Numbered from the stretch's first letter, positions 8,631 to 19,887 are shown. The stretch: 64,000 nucleotides of DNA from Mobilicoccus caccae (GCF_030161635.1 NZ_BSUO01000001.1:3391199-3455198), one strand, 5' to 3'. Numbers and translations are program-made. Notes: generated from the letters alone by a model not told the origin.

Positions 8631-11600
8631 TCAGGTGTTCTGCGCCTCCGCGAGTGGATCGCGCGGGGCGCGGCGCCCCTCTCGGCGTCGCTCGATGAGG
8701 AGGTAGAGGGCCGGCACGACGAGCAGCGTGAGGGCCGTCGAGCTGAACAGACCACCGATGACGACCAGCGCCAACGGCTGGGAGATGAACGCCCCACCGC
8801 CCGAGAGGGACATGGCCATCGGCACCAGCGCGAGGATCGTGGCCAACGCCGTCATGACGATGGGCCGCACCCGGTCTCGCGCACCCTCGACCACCGCGTC
8901 GAGCACCCCCAGACCGCGCTCGCGGTACTGGTTGACGAGGTCGATGAGCACGATGGCGTTGGTGACGACGATGCCCACCAACATGAGCAGACCGATGATG
9001 GCCGGCACGCCGAGCGCGGTGTCGGTCAGCTCCAGGGCCGCGAGGGCGCCGGTGGCCGCCAGCGGCACGCTGATCAGCAGGATCAACGGCTGGATCAGGC
9101 TGCCGAACGTGGCGACCATGACCACGTAGACGATGGCGATGGCGATGAGGATCGCGATACCCAGCTGGGTGAACGCCTCCTGCTGCTCGGCCGAGACACC
9201 ACCGATGGTCGCCGAGGCGCCGGCGGGCAGTTGCGTCGCGTTCACGGCCGCCTGGATGTCGCGGGTGACGCCGCCGAGGTCGTCGCCGTCGGGGGTGGCC
9301 GTGATGAGGGCCGTACGTCGGCCGTCGACCCGGGTGATCGAGGCGGCGGTGTTCTGCCGCTCGACGTCGGCGACGGCGCCGAGAAGGACCTCCTTGCCGT
9401 TGAGGTCGGACCCCACCGGCACGTCCTCCATCGCCGACTCCGTCGTGGGAGTGGGGCGTTCGTGGACCACGACGTCGCGGCGCTGCTCCTCGATCTCGAC
9501 CTGACCGATCGTCGCCCCCTGCAACGCCTTGGACACCGCGGCGCCGATCTGCGGCTCGGTGAGACCGCGTTCGAGCGCCGCCGCCCGGTCGACGTCGACG
9601 ACGAGCGCGGGCGTCTCGGCGGCGAGGTTGTTCGCGACGTCGCGGGTGCCGCCCACGGACTCCACGGACTTCTGCACGGCGGTGGCCGCCGCGCGCAGGT
9701 CCTCCTGGTCGGCCGCCTGCACCGAGATCTCGACCTGGCTGCTGCCCGGACCGCCGCCTCCGGCCTGGGAGACGCTGACGTCGCCGAGGTCGTCACGCTG
9801 GTCGAACGCGGCGCGCAGGGCCTGGGTGACCGCCTCGGTGTCGCTGTCCTTCGCCAAGGTGACGGTGTGCCGGGCGACGTTGGAGCTGCCGCCGCCGAAG
9901 AAGGTCTGCACGCCGCCGCCACCGGAGCCCGCGATGGTGACCTGCACCGATTCAACCTCGGGCCGCTGCCGCACGATGCGCTCGACGACCGCCGCGCGCT
10001 CGTCCGTCTTCTCCAGCGTCGTCCCCACGGGGAGGCGCTGGGAGATCGCGAGGAGTCGGTGCCGGCGTCGCCGATGAAGTCGGTCTTGAGGCCCGTGGCA
10101 GCCACGCCCGTGAGCGCGAGCAGCAGGAAGGCCAGGACGACGGTGACGACGGGTCGGCGCAGGGCCACCCCCAGCGCCGGCAGGTAGGCCCGCAGGAGCA
10201 ACCCGCCACCCGGGACGGCGGCGCCGTGATGCGCGCGCTGCTTCTCACCCGCCTCGGAGGTCGCGGCCTCCGCCGACTCCTCCCGATGCTCCGCCGTCTG
10301 CTCGGACTCCTCGCGCTCCTCCACGGCCCGCTCGTGGGTGCGACGACGCCAGGGCAGGGCGAACCGCCGGCGCCCGGCGCTGCTCTCGCCGTCGCTGCGC
10401 ACGAACCAGTACCCCAGGACCGGGATGATCGTCAGCGCGACCAGCAGGGAGGCGCCCATCGCGAGGGCCACGGTGATGGCGAACGGGCGGAACAGCTCAC
10501 CGGCCTGGCCGCCGACGACACCGATCGGCAGGAACACCGCGATGGTGGCCGCCGTCGAGGCCGTGATGGCGGAGGCGACCTCCTTGACGGCCGCCGGGAT
10601 GGCCACCCCTTGGGTTCGCCGAGGTCGAGGTGTCGCTTGATGTTCTCGATGACGACGATCGAGTCGTCGACGACGCGTCCGACGGAGATCGTCAGCGCAC
10701 CCAGCGTGAGGATGTTGAGCGACAGGCCACCGGTGTTCATGCCGATGACGGCCATGAGCAGCGACATCGGGATCGACAAGGCCGTGACCACGGTCAGGGG
10801 CAGCGACAGCAGGAAGACGAACACCACCAGCACGGCCATCGCGAGTCCGAGCAACCCCTCGACACCGAGGTCGTCGATGGACTGCTCGATGAACGGCGCC
10901 TGGTCGAAGACGACACTCAGCTCCCCACCGGGGATCTTGGCCTCGGCGTCGGCCAGCTTCTCCTGGATGGCGTGGGAGACCTCGACGGCGCCGGCGGCCG
11001 GGGTCTTGGTGATGGCGAGGGTGACGCTGGGGCGCCCGTCGGAGCGCGAGACACCGGCACCGGGTGCGTCGACGAGGTCGACCTCGGCGACGTCACCCAG
11101 GGTGTGGATCGTCGGCGTCGGGATGGTCGTGCCACCCTGCATGGCCGCGAGCTGCTTCTGCAGTTCGGACAGTCCGGCGAGCTGGCCCTGCAACGCCTGC
11201 AACTGCCCGAGTTGGCCCTGGAGCTGGGACAGACCCTGGAGCTGGCCCTGCAAGCCCTGCAGCGCCTGCAACTGACCCTGCAGCTGCGAGAGCTGCGCGA
11301 GCTGGCCCTGGAGTCCGCGCAACTGGTCGAGCTGACCCTGCAACTGCCTCAGCGCTCCGAGCTGCCCCTGCAGTTCACTGAGCTGCGAGAGTCCCTGAAG
11401 CTGCTCCTGCAGCTGGTCCAGGCCCTGGAGTTGCTCCTGCAACTGCTGGAGCTGTTCGAGCGCCGCGATGAGCCGCGGAACCTGCTGCAACTGCTCGAGG
11501 AGCTCGGGGAGCGAGGGCAGCCCCTCGGGCCAGGGCACGTCGCCCGGGATCTCGGTGGGCAGCTGCGTGGGCAATTGCGTGGGCAGTTGCGTCGGGAGCT

Positions 11601-12674
11601 GGGTGGGCAGGCCGGTCGGCGCCATGCTGGTCGGGGGCGCCGGGGTCTGGGTGGCCGTGGGGGTCGGCGTCGTCGGCGGGGCGGTCGCCGGGGGTGGCGA
11701 GGTGGGCGCCTGCGTCGGCGTCGTCGTGGGCGACGGAGTGGGTGTCTGGGTCGGGCTCGCGGTGGGGCTCGGCGAGGCCGTCTCCTCGGGTGCCGGGGCC
11801 AGGGGCCGGGCCCGGGGGATCGGGGCGCTCATGCCGGCACCGCCGGAGGACGCGGGCGGCGCCGCCCCACCCGGAAGACGGGGTGCAGCGGGAGCGGACC
11901 CGCGTGCCAGGCCCGACAGCGCGCTACCGGACCCGCCGGGGACGGCCGCCAGCGGCAACTCACGGATCTGCTCGACCGACGACAGCCGGGAGCCGACCTG
12001 GACGCTCAGGTCCTGGTCACCGGCCTTGATCTGGCCACCGGGGATGACGACGCCGTTGGCCTGCAGCAGGCTCGTGACCGTGGACGCGGTGATGCCGGTG
12101 CGTTCGAGCTCGTCCTCGTCGAGGTCGATGCGGACGACCTTGTCGGAGGCGCCGCTGACCTGCACCTCGCGCACTCCGGGGACGTCGCTCAGCTCGGGCA
12201 CCACCAGGTCGCGCACCCGCTCGGCCAGCTCGTCGGGGCTCTCACCACCGCTGGCCGCGATCTGCATGACCGGGAAGTCGTCGATGCTGCCCGTGATGAC
12301 GCGCGGATCGGCCCCTCGGGCAGGTTGCGCACGGCGAGGACCGCGCGTTGGAGCTTGGCCTGCGCCTGGGGCAGATCGGTGCCGTACTCCAGGTTGACGG
12401 TGACCGAAGAGACGCCCGAACGCGACGTGGACTCGACCTTCTCGACGCCCTCGACGCCGAGCACCGCCGCCTCGATGGGGGCGCTGACCTGGTCCTCGAT
12501 CACTCCTGCACCGGCGCCGGGCACGACCGTGACGACCCCGGCGATCGGGATCTGGATCGAGGGGATGAGCTCGCGCTTCATCGCCCCCAGCGCGATGACG
12601 CCACCGATCATGATGAACACGGTGACGAGGGCGATCAGCGCGCGGTTGCGCAGGCTGAACCTGGTGAGGATCAC
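8631..12674 (-). CDS. RND efflux permease with large low-complexity insert (three frameshifts)
   Basis: A proton-driven RND transporter of the AcrB/HAE type. Start GTG 12674 (VILTRFSLRNRALIAL) has GGAG 7 nt upstream. The layout is: TM1, first porter domain, TM2-6 (with GRVVDDSIVVIENIKRHL in TM4), second porter domain, then TM8-12 (MLVGIVVTNAIVLIDLVNQY), ending ...LAEAQNT. Restored length is about 1348 aa against about 1050 for the family. The excess is a Pro/Thr-rich plus Leu/Gln-heptad insert (residues about 250-515) inside the porter domain. The frame breaks at 12312-12315, 10606-10609 and 10052-10053; each is repaired by one extra base in a G/C run. No membrane-fusion or outer-membrane partner is adjacent. 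Substrate unknown. Confidence 0.85.
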
Positions 12675-12894
12675 TCGGACTCCGGGCGTCGAAGAGTCGT
12701 GCTTCGGCTGCGTCGCGGGCGAACCACCCGGCCACACCGTTGCGCTCCCCCGACGACTGTTCGGAGTCTGCCACAGGGCACCGACAAGCCTGACCCGAGC
12801 GGCAGTCTCCTATGGTGGCAACGCGACTCGAACGATCACGCACCAGACCGACACCCGCACCAGCGCCCACACCACGGTGGATGGAGGAGTCCCG

Positions 12895-13944
12895 ATGACC
12901 GCACCGTCCGAGCAGACGGCACCCTTCGAGCAGGTCCGGTTCGAACGACGGGGCGCTCTCGGCCTCGTCGTCCTCGACCGCCCCAAGGCCATCAACTCCC
13001 TGACCATCGACATGATCCGGGCGATGCACGAGCAGCTGTCGGCCTGGCAGGACGACGACTCCGTCGCGGTCGTCGCGATCACCGGCGCCGGCGAGAAGGG
13101 GCTCTGCGCCGGGGGTGACGTCGTCGCCATGCGCGATCACGTCCTCGGCCCGCCGGCGGAGAAGGCGGAGGCCGTGTCCTTCTGGGCGGACGAGTACGTC
13201 CTCGACGGGCTCATCGGCGCCTACCCCAAGCCGGTCGTCGCGGTCATGGACGGCGTGACGATGGGCGGCGGGATCGGCATCGCGGGCCACGCCGACCTGC
13301 GCATCGCCACCGAACGCAGCAAGATCGCGATGCCCGAGACCAAGATCGGGTTCTTCCCCGACGTGGGCGGACTGCACCTGCTGGCGCGGGCCCCCGGCGA
13401 GCTGGGCACCCACATGGCGATGACCGGCGCCGTGGTCACCGGCGCCGACGCGGTGCTGGTCGGGATCGCCGACGTCCTCGTGGAGTCCTCGAGGATCCCG
13501 GAGATCCTGAGCGCGTTGGAGTCCGGCACCGTCCCGGCCCCTGAGGACATCGGCTCGACGTCCCACCCAGCTCCCCTGGAGGACGAGCGGGTGTGGATCG
13601 ACGCCTGCTGCACCGGCGACGACGCGGCCGCGATCCACGAACGGCTCCGGACCTACGACGGCGAGCGCGCCGAGCAGGCCCACGAGGCGGCGGACGCCAT
13701 GGCTGCGCGGTCGCCGTTCTCGGTGAGCGTGACGCTGGAGGCGATCCGCCGCGCCGGTCGGCTCGACTCGCTGGACGCCGTCCTCGCCCAGGACACGGTC
13801 CTCTCGCGCGCCTTCGCCGACGAACCGGACTTCCGCGAGGGCGTCCGTGCGCTGCTGGTCGACAAGGACAATGCTCCGGCCTGGCGTCACGACTCCCTCG
13901 CCGACGTCCCCCGCGCCGAGGTCGAGGCGGCCTTCAACGCCTGA
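12895..13944 (+). CDS. 3-hydroxyisobutyryl-CoA hydrolase-like (enoyl-CoA hydratase/isomerase family)
   Basis: A crotonase-fold CoA-thioester enzyme, 349 aa, the length of 3-hydroxyisobutyryl-CoA hydrolase (valine catabolism) rather than of a 260-aa enoyl-CoA hydratase. It shows LDRPKAINSLTIDM, the oxyanion-hole segment GLCAGGDVVAM, MGGGIGIAGHADLRIATE, and the catalytic stretch ETKIGFFPDVGG. The ECH_2-type C-terminal extension covers residues about 215-345. A strong Shine-Dalgarno GGAGGA precedes ATG 12895. The gene is divergent from the RND pump, sharing a 220-bp intergenic region. Exact substrate is inferred from length and C-terminal type. Confidence 0.85.
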   Translation: MTAPSEQTAPFEQVRFERRGALGLVVLDRPKAINSLTIDMIRAMHEQLSAWQDDDSVAVVAITGAGEKGLCAGGDVVAMRDHVLGPPAEKAEAVSFWADEYVLDGLIGAYPKPVVAVMDGVTMGGGIGIAGHADLRIATERSKIAMPETKIGFFPDVGGLHLLARAPGELGTHMAMTGAVVTGADAVLVGIADVLVESSRIPEILSALESGTVPAPEDIGSTSHPAPLEDERVWIDACCTGDDAAAIHERLRTYDGERAEQAHEAADAMAARSPFSVSVTLEAIRRAGRLDSLDAVLAQDTVLSRAFADEPDFREGVRALLVDKDNAPAWRHDSLADVPRAEVEAAFNA

Positions 13945-14005
13945 GCCACACCCGCGCGCACATCTCGGACGGCGGGTTCTGGACCCGTGATGGCACGATG
14001 GAACG

Positions 14006-14617
14006 GTGACGACGACAGAGGAGTTCGACAGCCTCTACGCCGGTGATCCCGACCCCTGGCAGGTCGCGAGCAGTTGGTACGAGCGGCGCAAGATCGAGAT
14101 CGTCCTCGCCTGTCTGCGCCGGCCCCGGCACGGCTTCGTGTGGGACGCCGGCTGCGGCACGGGCGAACTCACGGCGGCACTCGCCGCCCGGGCCGACCGG
14201 GTCCTCGCCACCGATCCCTCCGCCCAGGCGGTCGCGTTGGCCGGGGCCCGCCTCGCAGGTGAGGCGAACGTGCACCTCGAGAGGTCCACGCTGCCGGCGC
14301 GCCCCGAATCCCTGACCGACGCGCCCGATCTGGTGGTGCTCAGCGAGGTCCTCTACTACCTGTCCGCGGCGGATCGGCAAGCGACGTACGCGCTGCTCGA
14401 CGAGGTGTCGCATCCCGAGACCGACCTCGCCATCGTGCACTGGGGGCCGAGGACCGAGGGCGCGACCTGCTCCGGGCTGGCGGCGTTCAACGAGGCCAGT
14501 TCCGAGCTCAACGCCCGCGGATGGGGCCGGCTGGTCACCCACACCGACGCGGAGTTCCTCATCGGCCTGTTCTCCAAGGACATCCCCGACGAGGTCGGCG
14601 GGCGGGACGACGCGTGA
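14006..14617 (+). CDS. NodS-like SAM-dependent methyltransferase
   Basis: A small-molecule N-methyltransferase of the NodS/class I type, 203 aa. Residues 5-27 carry the NodS signature (FDSLYAGDPDPWQVASSWYE), followed by motif I VWDAGCGTGELTAAL and motif IV DLVVLSEVLYYL. NodS homologues methylate glucosamine nitrogen in Nod factors; the actinobacterial ones usually sit near PIG-L deacetylases and glycosyltransferases, which are absent here, so the substrate is open. Start GTG 14006 seems leaderless. The stop overlaps the next gene's GTG by 4 nt. Confidence 0.82.
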   Translation: MTTTEEFDSLYAGDPDPWQVASSWYERRKIEIVLACLRRPRHGFVWDAGCGTGELTAALAARADRVLATDPSAQAVALAGARLAGEANVHLERSTLPARPESLTDAPDLVVLSEVLYYLSAADRQATYALLDEVSHPETDLAIVHWGPRTEGATCSGLAAFNEASSELNARGWGRLVTHTDAEFLIGLFSKDIPDEVGGRDDA

Positions 14618-15228
14618 GCCGGCACCGGTTCGACGGGCTCATCGCCGGTCTCGGCACGGCTGAGGGCACCCGCCTGGTCGTCGGACACTGGCCGGCCTCA
14701 CCCCTGGGCGCGTTCACCGATGTCATGGTCGAGCGCGCCGACGGTCATCGCGTGCTGCTGGCGCCGACTCCGGAGGTCGCGGAGTTCGTCACCGCCACCT
14801 ACCGGTTCGACGACCACGTCCTGACCCCCGTCACCGCGGAGATCCGGCGCAACGCCCGGCTGGGACCCGCATGCGTCTGGTCGGTCGAGGCCGGCCCGCT
14901 GCGGTGCACCTTCACGACCGGGCACCGCACGGCCCTTGGCGCGCTGCTGCGGTCGATCCCGCGGCAGGTGGCGACCTCACCGGCGTTCTGCCGGCTGACC
15001 GACCCACCCGCGCGTCTCGTGGGGCTGCGCACTGCGGGGACCGCCGGCAACGGTCGGCGCGAGTACTACGGAGCCCACGACGTGCACACGGTGACGTCGC
15101 TCGTCGCCTCCTGGGACGGCGTCGATCTCGGCCCTCTGCGCCCGGTGACGCCCCCGGTGCGCTTCGGATTCGGGTCGACGCCGGCCCGCCCCAGCGTGAC
15201 GTCGGTGACCACGACGATCCTCACCTGA
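14614..15228 (+). CDS. Hypothetical protein coupled to the NodS-like methyltransferase
   Basis: Not recognised. 204 aa, no signal peptide or TM helix, mixed alpha/beta with several Trp and Arg. Its GTG overlaps the methyltransferase TGA (GTGA), so the two are translationally coupled and probably act together. Conserved-looking segments include GTRLVVGHWPASPLGAFTD and YYGAHDVHTVTSLVASWDG. The latter, with VWSVEAGPLRCTF earlier, suggests a compact enzymatic or binding fold, but no motif permits a function call. Confidence 0.65.
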   Translation: MSRHRFDGLIAGLGTAEGTRLVVGHWPASPLGAFTDVMVERADGHRVLLAPTPEVAEFVTATYRFDDHVLTPVTAEIRRNARLGPACVWSVEAGPLRCTFTTGHRTALGALLRSIPRQVATSPAFCRLTDPPARLVGLRTAGTAGNGRREYYGAHDVHTVTSLVASWDGVDLGPLRPVTPPVRFGFGSTPARPSVTSVTTTILT

Positions 15229-15233
15229 GGTCA

Positions 15234-15314
15234 CCGGTCCGCGCGGACCGGCCGGAACGCCCCCACGACGGCCCGAACACGCGGAACGCCGCCACCCATC
15301 GGTGACGGCGTTCC
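15234..15314. terminator. Convergent terminator region (palindrome plus hairpin)
   Basis: An 18-bp perfect palindrome (CCGGTCCGCGCGGACCGG, 15234-15251) follows the stop of the hypothetical gene. A second hairpin, GGAACGCCG (15283-15291) with CGGCGTTCC (15306-15314), lies 34 bp from the putA stop. Both fit bidirectional termination between convergent genes. Confidence 0.65.
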
Positions 15315-15347
15315 ACGTGTGTCGAGCCCAGCAGGGAGAACCCGAGG

Positions 15348-18300
15348 TCAGCGCGCGGGGGTCTCCACGCGGTCGAGGTGGCCGTAGCGGTGCATCGTGC
15401 GGCTGATGGCCTGTTCACGCAGGAAGAACAGCAGCTCACGGCGGCCGGTGGCCAGCACCGGGTCGGAGAACAGCGTCACCGCGCCGCGCGCCTCCTCCTC
15501 GCGCAGGGCCGACAGGATCGGGGAGTCCCCGACCAGGCGCAGACGCCCGGTGAGGTCGCCGCGCTCGATCCGCAGGAGGAAGTCGTCGTCGGACTCAGCC
15601 CGGTCGACGTACATCGCGAGGATGCGCAGGGCTTCGTCGGTGTCGGCGTCGCGGCCGTCGAACGACTTGAGGTGGGCGCTGGTGTCGGGGTCCAGGCTGA
15701 TGCGCAGATCGGCGCCCGCGGCCATCGCCCCGAGCACCACCCGCAGCAGTTCGACCATCCGCGCACCGGGCGCCGTCCGCACCCACACCTGCGGGTGCGG
15801 CCGGTACCGGAACACGTTGGTCTCGACCACCAGGGCGGACTCGTCACGCTCGACCGAGAACTCCTGCTCCCACGCCTGGGCGTCGCTGCCCGCGGCAGCA
15901 CGCAGCCACGTGCGCTCCTCGCGGTCCGGAACCAGGCCCAGGAACGCGCGCAACCCGCGACGGACCGGCCCTTCGAGCGAGGCCAGTCGGGTCGGCGTCC
16001 CGTCCGGCTCCCAGCGTCCGAGCTGGGCGACGTAGTTGGGGCCGCCCGCCTTCGCGCCCGGTCCGACCGAGCTCTCCTTCCAGCCACCGAAGCTCTGCCG
16101 ACGCACGATCGCGCCGGTGATGTGCCGGTTGACGTAGGCGTTGCCGATCTCGACCTCCTCGAGCCAGGTGCCGATCTCGTCGGCGTCGAGGAGTGCAGGC
16201 CGCCGGTGAGGCCGAAGGCCGTGGCGTTCTGCAGCTCGATGGCCTCCTCCAGCGACGACGCCGTCATGAGGCCGAGCACCGGACCGAACACCTCGGTGAG
16301 GTGGAAGAACGACCCCGGTCGCACGCCCTCCTTCAACCCCGGGCTCCACAGCCGGCCGGAGTCATCGAGCTGCCGGGGCTCGACGATCCAGCTCTCGCCG
16401 GGCTCCAGCGTGGTCAGGGCGCGCAGCAGCTTGTCCTCGGCGGGCTCGATGATCGGGCCCATCGTCGAGGAGATGTCCTGCGGCCAGCCGACGCGCAGCG
16501 ACTCCACGGCGTCGATGAGCTGGCGGCGGAACCGCTCGGAGGTCGCGACCGACCCCACGAGGATGCCGAGAGAGGCCGCCGAGCACTTCTGCCCGGCGTG
16601 CCCGAACGCGGACTTCACGAGGTCGGCCACGGCCAGGTCCAGGTCGGCGGCGGGCGTGACGATCAGGGCGTTCTTGCCCGAGGTCTCGCCGTACACGCGC
16701 GGTCCCCGCTCGTGCCCCAGGCGCCAGGAGGCGAACATGCGGGCGGTCTCGCTGGCGCCGGTGAGCACGACGGTCTCGACGTCGTCGTGTGAGATGAGCG
16801 CCTTGCCCGCCGACCGCTCGCCGGTGCGCACGACCTGCAGCACGTCCTCCGGGACACCGGCCTCGTGCAGGGCGGCGACGCCGACCTCGACGCATCCGGG
16901 CGTCGGGTGGGCCGGCTTGATGACGACGGACGACCCGGCCGCGAGCGCCGCCATGACCCCGCCGAGCGGGATCGCGACGGGGAAGTTCCACGGCGGGGTG
17001 ATGAGGACGACGCGGTCGGGCACGAAGCGCGCGCCGTCGGTGTCGAGCCCGCTCTCCAGGTCGAGGGCGCGGTCGGCGTAGTAGCGGGCGAAGTCGATGG
17101 CCTCGCTGATCTCGGGGTCGGACTGCTCGACGGTCTTGCCACCCTCGGCGGCCATGACCGTGATGAACTCCCCGCGGCGGGCCTCCATGCCGCGGCCGGC
17201 CCGTCGCAGGATGTCGGCCCGCTCGGCGGCGGGACGCGCGGCCCAGCCCTCGTGGGCGGCCGCGGCGCGACCGACGACGTCGTCGACCTCCTCGGGCGAG
17301 GTCAGCACCGGCGAGGTGAGTTCGGCCGGCGACGCGGCGAGCGCCTCCAGCGCCCAGCGGCGCACCTCGGGCAGGGACGGGTCGGAGTCCGGCGTGTTCT
17401 CGAAGGTGTCGCCGAACTCCTCACGCTCGGCCCGGCGGTTCGGGCCGATGGACGTGGTCGGGATCGCCTCGACCGAGTCGCGGAACCGCTGCTCCTGCTC
17501 GGCCATCGGGTCCTCGGCCTGACGGGACTCCTCGTCGCTGAAGATCGCGTGGAGGAAGTTGCCGGGCGTGGAGTTCTCCTCCAGGCGGCGGATGAGGTAG
17601 CTGACGGCGACGTCGAAGTCCTCCGGCGCCACGATCGGGGTGTAGAGCAGGACGGTGCCGACGGCCTCCATGACGGCCCGCGACTGTGAGGGGGCCATGC
17701 CCTGCAGCATCTCGACGTCGAGGGAGTCGGAGGTGCCACGGTGCTGCGCGAGCAGGTGGGCGACGGCGATGTCGAAGAGGTTGTGGCTCGCGACACCCAC
17801 CCGCAGGGCGGCGGGGCGACCGTCGTGACCTGCGGCGACGTCCTCACGCAGCGCCCGCTCGACGCAGCTCAGGTAGTTGGCGTCGACCTCCTCCTTGGAG
17901 TGGTAGGGCGCCTGCTCCCAGCCGTGGACCGCGGCCTCGACCTGTTCCATCGCGAGGTTGGCGCCCTTGACCAGGCGCACCTTGATGCCGGCACGTCCCT
18001 CGGCGACGCGCTTCTTGGCGAAGTCGGCCAGTTCCTCGAGCGCTGGGAGGGCGTCGGGCAGGTAGGCCTGCAGCACGATGCCGGCTTCGAGGTCGTGGAA
18101 CTCCGGCTCCGAGAGCATCCGCCGGAACAACTCGATCGTGAGGTCGAGGTCGCGGTACTCCTCCATGTCGAGGTTGACGAACGCCTTGGGCGAGCGGGTG
18201 TTCGCGACGCGGTACAGCGGTCGCAGCCGCTCCAGGCAGTGCGCGACGGTGCCCTCGTGGTCCCAGGTGCTGATCTGGCTGACGAGCGAACTCACCTTGA

Positions 18301-18874
18301 TCGACACGTAGTCGACGTCGGGACGCTCGAGGAGTTCGGTGACGCGGCGGGTGCGGGAGGCGGCCTCCTTCTCACCGAGCACGGCCTCGCCGAGGAGGTT
18401 GACGTTGAGCCGGAACCCCTGGTCGCGGCCGGCGGCGAGGTGCTTGGCCAGCACCGGGTCCTTGGCGTCGCCGACGAGGTGGCCGACCATCTGCTTGAGG
18501 CGCAGCCGCGCGAGCGGCACGACGAGGGAGGGCGCCAGCGGGGCGAGCTTCGCGCCGAGGCCGAGCAGGGCCCGGTCGGTGCCTTCGAGGAAACTCGCGG
18601 CCTTCTTGGGGGTCAGGTGCGACAGTTCGTGCGCGGCGGCCTTGTTGTCCTCGGGGCGGGCGACGCGGTCGACGAACCGGACGGCGAAGTCGAGCCCCTC
18701 CTCGTCGCGGACGAGGGAGGCGAGCTGTCCGGTGGTCGCGCGCTCGGCGGAGGTCTGCTCACGCTGGGTGGCCTCGGCCCACCGGTGGGCCAGGGCGACG
18801 GCGTCGTCGACGAAGGGGGCCAGGGCGTCACGGGCCGTGGAGTCCGGCTGGATCTGGGGGCGAGGGTCCGTCAT
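15348..18874 (-). CDS. putA: Bifunctional proline dehydrogenase / P5C dehydrogenase (one frameshift)
   Basis: Oxidises proline to glutamate in two steps: FAD-dependent proline dehydrogenase, then NAD-dependent delta-1-pyrroline-5-carboxylate dehydrogenase. The restored 1175-aa protein has the PRODH barrel at residues about 100-450 (DVDYVSIKVSSL; YLIRRLEENSTPGNF) and the ALDH domain at about 500-1000. The ALDH part shows ITPPWNFPVAIP, VVLTGASETARMF and catalytic Cys in GQKCSAAS. There is no ribbon-helix-helix DNA-binding domain, so this PutA does not repress itself. The frame breaks at about 16189-16191 (HSS... versus LDADEIGTWLEEVEIGNAYV); one extra G there rejoins it. A C-terminal domain follows, ending VETPAR. 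A PAS-AraC regulator is divergent upstream. Confidence 0.9.
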
Positions 18875-19028
18875 CGAGCCAGTATCGAGCGGACTCGGCG
18901 CCCAGTCTTGTCGTTTCGCCGCACACGTTCTGCGGATCTCCCCCTACGCGCCCGTTTCCCGACGTCCGAGGACCGCGCGGCCGGAGACACCGGGCGCGCC
19001 TCGGGTGGTCGTGCCGCAGGATGGAGGC

Positions 19029-19781
19029 GTGTCCCAGGATCGACCCGGCGATGGCCCGTTGCTGACCCCGCAGTTGCGTGCGGCGATGTCGGACGCCGTC
19101 CTCGACCTGCTGGAGGACCTCACGACGACGATGTTCTGCGTCAAGAACGCTCAGGGCCGGTACGTTGCGGTCAACACGACCTTCGTGCATCGCGCGGGCA
19201 AACGGTCCGAGCGGGACGTCCTCGGCCGCACGGCCGGTGAGCTCTTCGTCACCGACCTCGCCGAGCGGTACGAGACCCAGGACGAGGCCGTGATGTCCAC
19301 CGGAAAACCCCTGCGGCACGAGTTGGAGCTCATCAGCTCACGCGGCGGACAGCCCCGCTGGTTCCTCACCAACAAGGTGCCGCTGCGGCACGGACGAAAG
19401 GTCGTAGGACTGGTGTCGCTGTCACAGGATGTCGGCGCCGACGCCGTCGACGACCCGGCGATGACGTCGCTGACCAGGGTCGTCGACCACATCGACGCGA
19501 ACATCGACCGGCAGATCCGCGTCACCGACCTCGCCGAGATCGCCGGCTGCAGCGTCGACACCCTCGAACGTCGGATCCGGCGGGTCTTCCACCGCACCCC
19601 GACGCAACTCGTGCTGACGACGCGGATGGAGCGGGCGACGGCGCAACTGACCGGCGGCGACCGGCCCATCGCGGCCATCGCCACCGACTGCGGGTTCTAC
19701 GACCAGGCCGCCTTCAGCCGCACCTTCGCGCGACTCACGGGTCTGACCCCGACCCAGTTCCGCCGCCAGGGCGGCAACTGA
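19029..19781 (+). CDS. PAS-domain AraC-family transcriptional regulator
   Basis: A 250-aa regulator with an N-terminal PAS sensor (residues about 20-130; TTTMFCVKNAQGRYVAVN typical of PAS_4) and a C-terminal AraC double helix-turn-helix (about 145-250; DLAEIAGCSVDTLERRIRR, then IAAIATDCGFYDQAAFSRTF). It is transcribed away from putA across a 154-bp intergenic region. Control of proline catabolism is the natural guess, but no data in the window prove it. Start GTG 19029 is provisional: GGAGG is only 1 nt away, suggesting a leaderless message. In-frame ATG 19086 would cut into the PAS domain. Confidence 0.85.
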   Translation: MSQDRPGDGPLLTPQLRAAMSDAVLDLLEDLTTTMFCVKNAQGRYVAVNTTFVHRAGKRSERDVLGRTAGELFVTDLAERYETQDEAVMSTGKPLRHELELISSRGGQPRWFLTNKVPLRHGRKVVGLVSLSQDVGADAVDDPAMTSLTRVVDHIDANIDRQIRVTDLAEIAGCSVDTLERRIRRVFHRTPTQLVLTTRMERATAQLTGGDRPIAAIATDCGFYDQAAFSRTFARLTGLTPTQFRRQGGN

Positions 19782-19788
19782 CACCGAC

Positions 19789-19820
19789 GCCCGCGGCAGC
19801 AACGGCTGCGTGCCGCGGGC
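19789..19820. terminator. Bidirectional terminator hairpin
   Basis: A perfect 10-bp stem GCCCGCGGCA/TGCCGCGGGC with a 12-nt loop lies between the convergent AraC and helicase genes. Confidence 0.75.
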
Positions 19821-19887
19821 GGGATCGGTTCAGAAGGGGGCGCAGGCGCCTTCAGGTGTGGGGTCGGGGTGGTGACGACGTGCCGGT

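Noticed and set aside
11140..11500. Leu/Gln repeats as a separate gene or mobile insertion
   Set aside because: They lie in frame inside the RND protein, with continuous homologous sequence on both sides and no terminal repeats, so they are an insert of that protein.
12675..12737. Upstream ATG 12737 as start of the RND pump
   Set aside because: Adds a polar 21-residue extension without a ribosome site; GTG 12674 puts GGAG at 7 nt and begins with the family N-terminus.
10630..12894. Plus-strand frame antisense to the RND pump, in frame with the downstream hydrolase-like gene
   Set aside because: The upstream part mirrors the Leu/Gln repeats of the pump and lacks any fold; the hydrolase-like protein starts at 12895 with its own ribosome site.
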